This document shows, one piece after another, positions 32,030 through 41,846 of a stretch of 64,000 bases of DNA. Each line of letters opens with the position of its first letter. Position 1 is the stretch's first letter. Below the pieces are notes generated by a model, which was not told the origin of the DNA, ran no database searches, and saw only the letters and a program-made list of their open reading frames with translations. The stretch covers positions 1 to 64,000 of the forward strand of contig JAZQLC010000052.1 of the NCBI GenBank assembly GCA_045542485.1, read 5' to 3'. Origin of the DNA: SIG575 sp045542485. Lineage in GTDB: Bacteria > Bacillota > Clostridia > Oscillospirales > Acutalibacteraceae. A program made the position numbers and the translations under genes.

Positions 32030-35000
32030 TCACTTCTTAATCTGATTCAAATCCCAAATACGCATTATTTCACCTTCGCCATCAGAAAACAGTATGTTCA
32101 TCAAGTGATCAAAAACAGGCTTTGATACAAAACTCCCGCCATGTGCCGATGAATTTCTAATCTCAACAACTTCAGCCAATGCCATAGCATGTTTTTTCCA
32201 ATCACTCAAATCAGCACCTGTATAGTCACTTAATCTCTTCAAATTCGGCGTTTTATCATGCTGTGGATGTTTACCGTTCTCAGAATACGACTTGAAATAT
32301 GATTTGTTACACACTCCATTCGTCGTAATTCTAACATTTTGTATAATCAAATGCCAAGAAAACGTACCTATTGTTATTTCCTTCCATTTCTTTTTTAGAA
32401 TTTTAGGATCATTAAGTTCAGCAAAATTTTCTCCCGTTGTTATGGTTAACTCAGGTAAAGCTTCGCCGTATAATTTTAAATGATTATCCTTAAGCATAAT
32501 CTCGACAAGCTTGCAATACATAATACTGACAGGTGAAAAATCAATGTCTGTATAATCGACTTTTTTGTCATCTTCAGGCAAAATCATTTTATGAAGTGCA
32601 ACAGCAAAACATAATTGTCTGTAATATTCCTGAGGCAGACTCTTGATCAATGTAAGGTAAATAGGCTTTCTTATGCCTAAAACCGAAGTCAGTTCTTCAT
32701 CTGTAGGCTCAGCAAACACCGAAGAGAATGGCCTTGCATCTGACTGTTTTAACATTGTAGACACCATTTCACCATAATAGCGATTTTGTGCTTGAGAATT
32801 TATTTCCTCTATTTCTTCCATCGCAACGATATCTGCATCTGACAAATCATACACTTCAGCTCCATCATCGTCAATGACAATTGGTATTGTAGCTTGAAGT
32901 TCTTGCATACGAGATCGTTCTCGTTCTGTGTAAAAAGCTTCTAACTTTGGCAGCTTCTTAAACGCCTCTAATCGGTCATCAATAGATGCATCACTAATCA
33001 AGGTTGTAAATGCAGCATTAATTGTTTGTGCATTAATTTGAATATTATTTTGAATGAAGTCACCACTTATGTGTGTTGAATAGTCATTTCGAGTCTCTCC
33101 GATAGTACTTCGAATATTCGCTTTAACCGACTCATCTTCAAGCTGACCAATTATTCCTGTTATCAAACCTGCTGCTTCAGAAGGATCTGAATCATTACAA
33201 AAGCTCACAACACGATCCTTGATATATTTAAACGAAGTACTTTCTTCAGAACCATGGATTTCTCTCAATTCATCGATCTTGTCCTCGTATACCTTCGAAT
33301 TAAAGAAATCAAAATAAAACATAGTTGAAAAATTATACTCTTTTTCGCCGCATGCTTTAATCAAACCTCTTGCACAAAGCAGTTTTATTGAAGATTCAAT
33401 TTCATTTACCGTTTTCTTTTTGAAAAAGTTTTTGATTTCTTTAAATGACACACTTAACCTGCTCGGTTCTTTATCAAGAATATAGGCGATATAAAGAAGA
33501 TAGTTTTGAGCATCATCATCAAGATTTTTTGCGGTGTTGTCTGTTAATTTTGTTGCAATACTTCCATTTTCATTTTCACTGAGAAGCTTGTATGCAACAC
33601 GGGTTATATCTGATGGATAGATACAGCTTCTGTTTGAGTATACCGCGGTGCTTAATTCTTTGAGAATCTCGTTGCCAAATATTTTTCCGCTGATGACATT
33701 ACCGCCGGTGTATTTGTGAAGAAGCTTCAAGGCATCGTCAGAAAAAGTAGAAGCATCCCTCCAAACATCTCTGTCTTTCATCATATCACAGAAATCATCT
33801 TCGTTTAATTGCTCCACAAGGTAGGCATACTCATCCGAAATCGTTGCCCGGAAGTTTTTCCATTGTACCATATCGTCACATTCAAACATACGAACAAGCT
33901 CATCAGATCCGCAAAGAATTAGTTTAATACCATCGGTAGAAGTAGCTATTTTACCACAAAGAGACTCCATATCATTCGAAATATTATCCCATTTCTCGAT
34001 TACTTGTTGGAACTCATCAAATATCAGCCAAAACTGGTGTTTCTCTGCTGACAGATGTTTAGAAACTTTCTGAATTTTCTCTAAAATCGAACAGGAACTG
34101 TATAAAATATCTTTTATGTCATTTTTTGTTATGTCGGACAACTCCTTTTCTCCTATTCTTTTGCACCTGCTATTTTCGGGATCGGTAACAGCAATTTTCA
34201 ACGGAGAAATAAACAAATAATCCATTATCTGTTCCGGAGTTTCAATGTCAGTTAAAGGCGAAGCATCAATCATATTTTTTATATAGTCATGATTAAAAAG
34301 ATCAGCAACAGATATAAAAGTTAGCGTTCTATCCTTTAAATTGGACTCTTCTGTATCTAAATCATCAATCATCTTGTTTCTGATATAATTTAAAAGCGAA
34401 GACTTACCAACTCGAGAGGGTCCGTACAAAATCAACAGGTTATTATTTAAAAGTTTCTGTTTGATATTTTCTTTCTCTTTTTCTCTACCAATTCCTTTTA
34501 TACGATCTGAAAAAGCAGGCAAATCACACTCATATTTTCCCACATTTATAGAACTCAATTCATAACCCGCTTTAACAAATTTAAATTCAGTGATTCCATC
34601 TTCTTTATCCTTATTGTTACAAATTATTACACCGTCAACAACAATATTGATTATAACCTCAATTTTCTGATTGTGACTTCCACACACAGCCGTAGGTAAT
34701 TCAAAATATTGTCCGCAGGCATATCCCGGACGCAAAGCACCAATATCGTTATTAAAATTACCGTGATAGCTTATTACTTTGTCGTCAAAATTAATTATTA
34801 ACTGAACTTTTGTATTCTGGTTATCGAGAAAAATGCAGGCTTTTGAAGTATCGAGATTTTCCAGCAAATAATAAATCTTTCCGTCTTCAATCATATCAGA
34901 CGAAATGGTTAATTTAAGTTTAGGCAGCAAAGATAGTTCATTGATTTTTGCATCTACAGCAAGCACAAATGACTTTTCGTAGTCGGTAGCCTCTTCTGGA

Positions 35001-38000
35001 ATACGATTTGCTTGTCTCCAATTTTGTAAATAGTTCAATTTCTGCATTTCAGAAGAACAGTTTGCAATCGATTGTTGACAGCTTTTAATTAGTTGCGATA
35101 CAGGTAATACACTGTTTTCATTAGAGCAGCTTTTAAGGATCTTCTCGATATCTCTTTTACTTTCGGTTCCATAGTTGTTAATCCACTCGTCAAAAAACAG
35201 ATTGTTGGGTGCAAACAAATATGCAACTGCTTCTTTTTTTATTTTATCATTATACTCCTTAATGCGGTCTTTTTCTTGCAGATTTTCAAAAACCTCAAAC
35301 ATAGCAAACAGAATTTCCAACTTTTCGCTTCCGGAACAGTTCTTACTTGATGTAATAAGAATTGCAGAAGAAATTATTAAAAATTCGTTATAATTTATGC
35401 TTTCGATTGAATTTTTTGATTTTTTCAGAAGATCATAAAAACTATCCGGTCCTGTAACATAATTCAGCAAAGTCATACAGTCTTCAAGTTTTTCTGAAAG
35501 TTGTAATGATTTATTTGCAAATACAGTTAAAGAGTCTAAGATAGAATTGAAATCTGTTTTTTTGTTGTGATGTGCATGCTTTTTCAACAAACCAATTCCT
35601 TCCGAATTTTTTTCGAAGAAAATAAGATTTGCTTCTGTTTCACGTAATGGAACAAACATATTATGTGTATTATCCTTATCTACACCTAAATATTGTTTCA
35701 AAGAAAGCAATTCAGAATCCCATTCAGAAGGGAACATAATATTAGTGCTTTCTTGCATTTCATAAGTTATTTGCCATTTTTCAAAAAATTTGAAATCTGC
35801 CTTTGCATCATTTCTTTTTTGATTTTCTGCTTTGATTACAGCCAGATTATAATAATAAAGATCCAAACAATTCATTAACCCAAAAACATTCTTCCATAAA
35901 GAGGATATGTTTTTTTCTTTGCTTAAAAGATTTTTTCTGAAATAGAAAACGATAGTCTGATCATAAACAGACGAACGCAACGCTGATGTATACAACTGGA
36001 TATCCAATTCTTTTTGATTACTATCTATTGAATGATTTTCTATAAGATTCAACAAATCATTAAATATTTGAACGGATTTTCCTGCCTTTGCTTCAGTTAA
36101 TGTATGCAATTGACAAAGTTCTGCAATATATTCGGTTTTAGAACCATCATTTTCGGATAAGATATCGAGAACATTTCCAACAAAAACAGAACAGCATTTT
36201 ACTTTTCTCTGCAATTCCTTATTTGGTTTAAACTCATAACCATTATCTGTTTGTCTTATAAATAAGAGCAACAAGCGTTTGTTCAATTCCTGAAATCTGG
36301 TGTATTTTAAGGTTTCACTTAAACTATACAAGGCTTTTTCAGGATACCGCTCTATATTGTTGCAAAATTCCGTCCAGTTGTTTGTAATAACTCCTTTGAG
36401 AACCCACCTGGAAAGAATATTATCTTCACCAAGACAATTCAAAAAATCGATTATCGCGTCTTTGAAACCTTTGAAATTTGCCTTAATGCTCTTTTCGTGA
36501 CCGTTACTTAATATCAACTCATATAAAGAGTTTTCAATTCCATCTTTACTTTCTTTGCCGAGCAATAGTTTGCTTGCCAATATACGGTGATATCTGTTTT
36601 GAACATAGATTGTGTATTGGTTGCTTCCTTTTTTTATTGGGTTCTGAAGCTGTTTTTTATATACCGTTATAATCATTTTCAAATAGCTTGCTAATGTTGC
36701 ATCAACACTTTCATAATTAAGATTATCGGGTAAAGCAAGTCCATTTGACATTACTATTTTAAAAATATTGTTATCAAAACAGATTTGAAAAATGTTATTA
36801 AACAACGTATAATAATAAGGCGTTGGCTTTATTTCTCCCACAATATCATAAACACCACTTATATCGGGAAAGTTTTTAAAAATATTAAGAATATCTTTTT
36901 TAAACGAAAAGTATTTATCTTTAGGTAAATAGGTATAACTCGATAACCCTTGTTCTTTGTCTGCGACAAAAGACAACAAGGTTCGTAGCATTGTGTTTTC
37001 TTGTTTACTGCAATTCCAAACACCTGAATTCAAAAGATAATTTAAGTCATCAGTATGCCTATCATTAATTAATAATCTAATAATCATGCGAAGAATAAAA
37101 TCTTTGTCTTTAATACTTTGGCAATAAGTTAGGTATCGGTCAAAATTCGGATTAACAATTTCCTCACATTCCTCTAATAAAACAGCTGCTATTTTCAGAA
37201 AAACAGTTTCGCGTTCACAAACATATCTACTGAGAAGCAGGTCATAAAACTCTTGCATATCGCAATCCGGCGTATGCCATTGCTCTCCCCAAAAAGAACA
37301 TGATGAAAAAACATGATTTTTGCAAACTGCATAATCGTAAAAAATGTTCCAATATGTGATCGGGGCGCTTTCTATCAGTTCAAAATTCAGACTCAAGAAG
37401 TTCGAACTGTATTGTCCTGAAATCAATCCTTTCCATAAAGTAGAATAATAATCCTGATATTCTTTTTTCAAATCAGGTTCATCGAGTAGTTCGTTAACAA
37501 CTTCAACATATTCGTTTTCACCATAACGCGCAAAAAATGATGTAATAATCGAGAATCTTAAACTATCCTGCGCTTGATATTTTTCTTTCAATGTGTATCG
37601 CAAAAGTTGTCTCCAACTTGTATCATAAGATAAATCCCAATCTTCAGCCAACATTTTCGCTATGTTTTTATCAAAAGGATTTTTACGAGATGAATCTTCG
37701 TCATATTGAGTCTGATTGGTTTTTATTCTTTTGGCCCACTTGATAAACTCATCAAACTCTTCACTTGACAAAACCCTTAAAGCAATTTTTATTATATCTT
37801 TGTTATTTAAATTATTTATATTGTAGAGATTAAACTTTTCCTTGAAACAATCAAATATTTCACTTAAATTAAAAATATAGTTTTTGTCCCTTTGTTTTTT
37901 TGAAACAGTATAAATGTATGCAGTCTTGAGCATTTCATTTTGACTGAAATATAAATGTAAAAGAGCAAATGTTGTTTTTGTATCTTTAAAGTCATTACAT

Positions 38001-39796
38001 TTATATTTTTCCAACAACAAATCTTCTATTACCGGAAAGGGTAAATGTGACAAAATAGCATAATCATTTTCAGAACTAAAACTATGGTGTAATTCGAAAT
38101 ACTCACATATTTTGGTTTTCAGGAGTTCTCTCTTCTCATCATTTGCCCTCAATGAATTTTTTATTTCATCAATGCCATTTAAAATCTTTTCAAAAGATGC
38201 AGATTTGTTTTTATCTACACCAAGTGAAACAAGGCTCAAAAAATCTTCGACATTTTTGAAACCGTAATCGTGTTCACTTGCATACAGTTTTAATATTACA
38301 TTTTTATCCTGTTGATTAAAGTCTTCATATTTATCAACACTTATAATACCCTTTATAATTTTATCAAATTCTATTGACGGATCTTCCAACCTTTGCAAAA
38401 GATATATAAGAAGTTTTACAAATGGTTCTGAATTTTCTTTGTTTTCGCTCCATAAATAATTGATAGTATTGACATAGATTTCAGAGCCATCTCCTAATTC
38501 TTTTTTGTCAAAAATATCACATAATTCTTCAAAACTCGGATGTATATTTTCAAATACAGATTTCAAATATGATGCTTCCTCATATCCGTATGCAGAACCC
38601 AAATCCAACACTTCAAACAGGGTATCTGTTTTCTTATAATCCAGACAGCCTCCGATTAACCTTCTGTAAAAGGCCTGCTTGTTTTTGGGATTAGTGTTTT
38701 GTGCTGAGAAAACAAAAGTTTCACAGACTTTTATCCACTTCGGATACATGTTAACAAAATAATCATTTTCTTTGCTTGCGATGTCAGGAAAATAGCTCAT
38801 ACATTTCTTTTTTTGAGTGTTTATGTCTCTGGAACTAATCATCCACAATACACAGAGATAGAAAGAAAGTTTATTTTTGAAAATCCAGAAACGAGAGACC
38901 ATACTGTCGAAGCCTTGTTTGATGACACTTTGTGTTATATTTTTAAATTCTTTTTCCGTCTTTCCGACCATAGCAGTATCGAAAAACTGTTCGTAACTCC
39001 AATTAGAAGATTTTAGATTATTCAAACCCTTAGGGTCTTTAATATAAATTAACTGTTTCTGAAAATCATTTAATTGCACATTTTCTATATTATCGCCCAA
39101 AAATTTTGCAACAGCATTTAAAACAAGTTGTGGTTCCTGCAAAAAAAGCTTTAACAAGAAGGTAGGATCATCGTTCGTACGAAGGATTTTTTCATATTCT
39201 CCAATGTCATATAAGTCCTGATAACTTTTAAAATAGTTATGACTATCCTTATCAATACTAACAAAATCATTATCTTTTTGTTCGTTTATGGCCTTTGATA
39301 TAATAACCATTTCAACAGCATATCTTCTGTTTCCTTCTTGTACAATTTGAAATTCTACAATATCATTTTCCTGAGGCTTCATTTTTTTATCTTTAAATCC
39401 TCTGCCGTCAAACGGTATAAATCCACTGAAACTTTCTGAAGCAATTTCGCCCTTGTAGTTTTCAAATGGATTTCCATAATCAGAAAAACCTTTCACATAA
39501 CGAGAGCTGATTATTTTTCCTTGATATACTTCTGATGTCTTTTTTGAAACAATATTTTTCAAAACAACAACAATATCATAGGCGTATCTGCCGTTCTCAT
39601 CTTGTCCGATTTTGAACTCTACTATATCATTTTTGGCAACAAATACTCCTTTTTTGCATCCGCTGTTTTTAAAAGGAATTACTTCATCCGAATTATCAAG
39701 AGCAATTTCACCTTCTCGCCCGGAACGAATTTTACCATTACGAGTGTCTGTGTATTTTTTAAATGATATAATTTTACCTCTATAAGTTTCTTTCAT
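32030..39796 (-). CDS. Giant 2588-aa ATPase with cold-shock-like domains and HEPN-type RX4H motif
   Basis: I start at ATG 39794-39796, with GGAGGG six bases upstream (TTG 39802 rejected). Residues about 3-78 and 90-168 are two cold-shock/OB-like repeats (GKIISF..., FIPFDGRGF, ENDIVEFQI). Residues about 180-1650 are helical, repeat-like and without a recognised family. A beta-rich stretch precedes the ATPase: Walker A LYGPSRVGKSS (Lys ~1798) and Walker B FWLIFDEFQQ (Asp ~1927), then a winged helix near 2060-2130, as in STAND/AAA regulators. The C-terminus contains VVEIRNSSAHGG with Arg2547 and His2552, the RX4H of HEPN RNases. I infer an RNA-sensing, abortive-type defence protein. The family is unrecognised. 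Confidence 0.85.
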   Translation of the reverse strand: MKETYRGKIISFKKYTDTRNGKIRSGREGEIALDNSDEVIPFKNSGCKKGVFVAKNDIVEFKIGQDENGRYAYDIVVVLKNIVSKKTSEVYQGKIISSRYVKGFSDYGNPFENYKGEIASESFSGFIPFDGRGFKDKKMKPQENDIVEFQIVQEGNRRYAVEMVIISKAINEQKDNDFVSIDKDSHNYFKSYQDLYDIGEYEKILRTNDDPTFLLKLFLQEPQLVLNAVAKFLGDNIENVQLNDFQKQLIYIKDPKGLNNLKSSNWSYEQFFDTAMVGKTEKEFKNITQSVIKQGFDSMVSRFWIFKNKLSFYLCVLWMISSRDINTQKKKCMSYFPDIASKENDYFVNMYPKWIKVCETFVFSAQNTNPKNKQAFYRRLIGGCLDYKKTDTLFEVLDLGSAYGYEEASYLKSVFENIHPSFEELCDIFDKKELGDGSEIYVNTINYLWSENKENSEPFVKLLIYLLQRLEDPSIEFDKIIKGIISVDKYEDFNQQDKNVILKLYASEHDYGFKNVEDFLSLVSLGVDKNKSASFEKILNGIDEIKNSLRANDEKRELLKTKICEYFELHHSFSSENDYAILSHLPFPVIEDLLLEKYKCNDFKDTKTTFALLHLYFSQNEMLKTAYIYTVSKKQRDKNYIFNLSEIFDCFKEKFNLYNINNLNNKDIIKIALRVLSSEEFDEFIKWAKRIKTNQTQYDEDSSRKNPFDKNIAKMLAEDWDLSYDTSWRQLLRYTLKEKYQAQDSLRFSIITSFFARYGENEYVEVVNELLDEPDLKKEYQDYYSTLWKGLISGQYSSNFLSLNFELIESAPITYWNIFYDYAVCKNHVFSSCSFWGEQWHTPDCDMQEFYDLLLSRYVCERETVFLKIAAVLLEECEEIVNPNFDRYLTYCQSIKDKDFILRMIIRLLINDRHTDDLNYLLNSGVWNCSKQENTMLRTLLSFVADKEQGLSSYTYLPKDKYFSFKKDILNIFKNFPDISGVYDIVGEIKPTPYYYTLFNNIFQICFDNNIFKIVMSNGLALPDNLNYESVDATLASYLKMIITVYKKQLQNPIKKGSNQYTIYVQNRYHRILASKLLLGKESKDGIENSLYELILSNGHEKSIKANFKGFKDAIIDFLNCLGEDNILSRWVLKGVITNNWTEFCNNIERYPEKALYSLSETLKYTRFQELNKRLLLLFIRQTDNGYEFKPNKELQRKVKCCSVFVGNVLDILSENDGSKTEYIAELCQLHTLTEAKAGKSVQIFNDLLNLIENHSIDSNQKELDIQLYTSALRSSVYDQTIVFYFRKNLLSKEKNISSLWKNVFGLMNCLDLYYYNLAVIKAENQKRNDAKADFKFFEKWQITYEMQESTNIMFPSEWDSELLSLKQYLGVDKDNTHNMFVPLRETEANLIFFEKNSEGIGLLKKHAHHNKKTDFNSILDSLTVFANKSLQLSEKLEDCMTLLNYVTGPDSFYDLLKKSKNSIESINYNEFLIISSAILITSSKNCSGSEKLEILFAMFEVFENLQEKDRIKEYNDKIKKEAVAYLFAPNNLFFDEWINNYGTESKRDIEKILKSCSNENSVLPVSQLIKSCQQSIANCSSEMQKLNYLQNWRQANRIPEEATDYEKSFVLAVDAKINELSLLPKLKLTISSDMIEDGKIYYLLENLDTSKACIFLDNQNTKVQLIINFDDKVISYHGNFNNDIGALRPGYACGQYFELPTAVCGSHNQKIEVIINIVVDGVIICNNKDKEDGITEFKFVKAGYELSSINVGKYECDLPAFSDRIKGIGREKEKENIKQKLLNNNLLILYGPSRVGKSSLLNYIRNKMIDDLDTEESNLKDRTLTFISVADLFNHDYIKNMIDASPLTDIETPEQIMDYLFISPLKIAVTDPENSRCKRIGEKELSDITKNDIKDILYSSCSILEKIQKVSKHLSAEKHQFWLIFDEFQQVIEKWDNISNDMESLCGKIATSTDGIKLILCGSDELVRMFECDDMVQWKNFRATISDEYAYLVEQLNEDDFCDMMKDRDVWRDASTFSDDALKLLHKYTGGNVISGKIFGNEILKELSTAVYSNRSCIYPSDITRVAYKLLSENENGSIATKLTDNTAKNLDDDAQNYLLYIAYILDKEPSRLSVSFKEIKNFFKKKTVNEIESSIKLLCARGLIKACGEKEYNFSTMFYFDFFNSKVYEDKIDELREIHGSEESTSFKYIKDRVVSFCNDSDPSEAAGLITGIIGQLEDESVKANIRSTIGETRNDYSTHISGDFIQNNIQINAQTINAAFTTLISDASIDDRLEAFKKLPKLEAFYTERERSRMQELQATIPIVIDDDGAEVYDLSDADIVAMEEIEEINSQAQNRYYGEMVSTMLKQSDARPFSSVFAEPTDEELTSVLGIRKPIYLTLIKSLPQEYYRQLCFAVALHKMILPEDDKKVDYTDIDFSPVSIMYCKLVEIMLKDNHLKLYGEALPELTITTGENFAELNDPKILKKKWKEITIGTFSWHLIIQNVRITTNGVCNKSYFKSYSENGKHPQHDKTPNLKRLSDYTGADLSDWKKHAMALAEVVEIRNSSAHGGSFVSKPVFDHLMNILFSDGEGEIMRIWDLNQIKK

Positions 39797-39825
39797 TTTC
39801 AACCCTCCAACACTTTATATTAAAA

Positions 39826-39854
39826 ATTATATCATAATTTGTCGAGAGCTTCAA
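39826..39854 (-). promoter_or_regulatory. Promoter of the giant ATPase gene
   Basis: On the minus strand TTGAAG (39849-39854), 17-base spacer and TATAAT (39826-39831), 29 bases before the ATG. Confidence 0.85.
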
Positions 39855-39983
39855 CATTTTTATTTCATAGATATATCGATATAAAAAAGAACAATGTTTC
39901 GTATATATTATCGAATCATAACATCCCCTCATAATAGAGTTAGCACTATCATAAAAAAGTATACTATACGTACGATTCGGTGA

Positions 39984-40124
39984 CTATCCTTTTATTACAA
40001 TCACAAAAAAGCCAAAGATGGAAAGAGTTTCGGCTTCCTATACAAGTATTTCGCTTGGTTTTCCTGTCCTGCAGATAAGGTGGATAGCATTGTGAATTTC
40101 ATCGGTGTACCGACTGATGATTAA
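39984..40124 (+). pseudogene. C-terminal remnant of an unidentified protein
   Basis: A 46-codon stop-to-stop frame without a start reads DGKSFGFLYKYFAWFSCPAD, then KVDSIVNFIGVPTDD and TAA. The aromatic-rich, protein-like composition and a strong terminator just downstream (40149) suggest the 3' end of a lost gene. The rest of the 420-base gap 39797-40217 holds the ATPase promoter and no gene. Confidence 0.4.
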
Positions 40125-40146
40125 TAGTTAAACTTGACTACAAAGG

Positions 40147-40183
40147 AACAACCCGTGGAGTAATTCCACGGGTTGCTTGTTTA
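40147..40183. terminator. Bidirectional terminator
   Basis: CAACCCGTGG and CCACGGGTTG form a ten-pair stem, with AAGGAA before and CTTGTTTATT after. It can end the minus-strand ABC operon. Confidence 0.8.
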
Positions 40184-40217
40184 TTCAGATCGTTTTCTGA
40201 TAGTTTTTTGTTCGGCT

Positions 40218-41846
40218 TTATAATCTTTTCTCATCTTCTTTTCTTTGCTTTGCAGAAGTAATTGCTTTAGGTATTCCGAAGCCGAGGCCACCGCCTACAC
40301 ATACGCCGAGCAGAATGAAGAGATACCAGTGTTTATTCCCTTTTTCTTCCTCTTCTTCTGTTTCTGCAGTTTCAACTTTTTCCTCAACAAGAGTTGAAAC
40401 CTTTACTTTTTCTGTGTAGACTTTGCCGTAATCATCCTCGTAGGAGAAGATGATTTCGCCCTCAACCTTTCCGAAAATATCCGTGCTGACTCGCAAGCTT
40501 CCGTTACCTGTGGCACTCTGACCTGACTCAATCGTTCCTACAAAGGTTGCACCGCCATCGTCAAGACCTTTTACGTCAAAATCCATTTTGCAGTTGTAAA
40601 GTGTACCCTTTCCCGTATTCATAAACGTCACGGGAACCATCAGTGTACCGCCCTGCACCGCCTTTGCAGGAAGTCTTGCACCGCTTAAATCGAGAAGTGC
40701 GTTCTGTCTTACCTGAACGAGAAGAGAATCACTTGCGGAATAAGAAGTGCCTTCTGCGTCCTCGTATTCCATAGACAGATTCAGCTTATGTTCTGTTGCC
40801 TGTGCCGATTTTGTCGCAGTAAGGTTCACTGTCCACACATATTCTCTGCCTGCGCCTATTACTCTGACCGAAGTTGTACCAACACCTTCAGTTCGTATTT
40901 CACCGCTTTCCTCAGAAAGTGAAAGCTTTATGTTGCTGACAGATTTTGACACGCTTGTGTTTTTTATTGTAATGCTCAGGATTGTTTCCGAGTCAGGCTT
41001 TATATACCCGTTTTCAACGCTGTAATCCGTTACCATAAGACGAGGTGTTGAATTGTTCTTAGTCGGTTCAGTAGGCTTTTCAGCCTTCTTTTCAATGGTA
41101 GTTGAAACCTTTATATTTTCTGTGTAGAATTCACCGTAAAAGTCTTTATAGGTAAATGTTATTTTTCCCTCAGTTTTGCCGAGTACGTCCTTACTGACGA
41201 GAAAACTTCCCGTAACTTGTGCACTCTGACCCGGCTCAATCGTTCCCGCAAACACAGAACCATTATCTTCAAGACCGTTTATGTCAAAATCCATTTTACA
41301 GTTGTAAATTGTACCGTTACCTGTGTTCATAAATGTAACAGGTACATCTACCGTTTCACCCTGAACAACCTTTGTGGGAAGCTTTGTTCCGCTGAAATCA
41401 AGCGTTGCCGCCTGCTTTACCTGAATAAGGAGAAAATCGTTTGCTGAATAAGACATGCCGTTTTCATCTTCATACTCCATAGAGAGTGTCAGCTTATGCT
41501 CTTTTACCACAGCTGATTTTATTGCGGTAAGCTTTACTTTCCACACATATTTTCTGTTTGCTCCGATATAGCTCACATATTTTGTGCCCACTTCTGCAGG
41601 TCTCACTTCACCGCTTTCACCTGAAAGAGAAAGCTTTATGTTGTTTACAGATTTTGAGGTACTTGTGTTTTTTATTGTTATTCTTATTTCTGCTTCCGAA
41701 TCGGGAGAAAGAAATCCGTTTTCAACTGTGTACTCCGTTATCATAAGGCGAGGAGTGGAATTATCCTTCTCCTCCTCAGCCGATGCGGTAATCGGAAAAG
41801 CCATCACAAGAATAAGACATAGAATTAAAGATAACCTTTTCATCAT
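40218..41846 (-). CDS. Membrane-anchored protein with two duplicated Ig-like (CARDB/NEW3-type) units
   Basis: The 542 residues have a signal peptide (MMKRLSLILCLILVMAFPITASA), two homologous ~225-residue units and a C-terminal membrane helix (YLFILLGVCVGGGLGFGIPKA). The duplication is plain: STPRLMITEYTVENGFLSPD in unit 1 and STPRLMVTDYSVENGYIKPD in unit 2, each followed by ITIKNTS.SKSV.NIKLSLS and a second Ig-like domain with PVTFMNTG.GT.YNCKMDFD. This is the COG1361-like pattern seen next to ABC exporters. Its start overlaps the permease stop. It is probably an outer-face partner or accessory of the ABC transporter. Confidence 0.85.
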   Translation of the reverse strand: MMKRLSLILCLILVMAFPITASAEEEKDNSTPRLMITEYTVENGFLSPDSEAEIRITIKNTSTSKSVNNIKLSLSGESGEVRPAEVGTKYVSYIGANRKYVWKVKLTAIKSAVVKEHKLTLSMEYEDENGMSYSANDFLLIQVKQAATLDFSGTKLPTKVVQGETVDVPVTFMNTGNGTIYNCKMDFDINGLEDNGSVFAGTIEPGQSAQVTGSFLVSKDVLGKTEGKITFTYKDFYGEFYTENIKVSTTIEKKAEKPTEPTKNNSTPRLMVTDYSVENGYIKPDSETILSITIKNTSVSKSVSNIKLSLSEESGEIRTEGVGTTSVRVIGAGREYVWTVNLTATKSAQATEHKLNLSMEYEDAEGTSYSASDSLLVQVRQNALLDLSGARLPAKAVQGGTLMVPVTFMNTGKGTLYNCKMDFDVKGLDDGGATFVGTIESGQSATGNGSLRVSTDIFGKVEGEIIFSYEDDYGKVYTEKVKVSTLVEEKVETAETEEEEEKGNKHWYLFILLGVCVGGGLGFGIPKAITSAKQRKEDEKRL

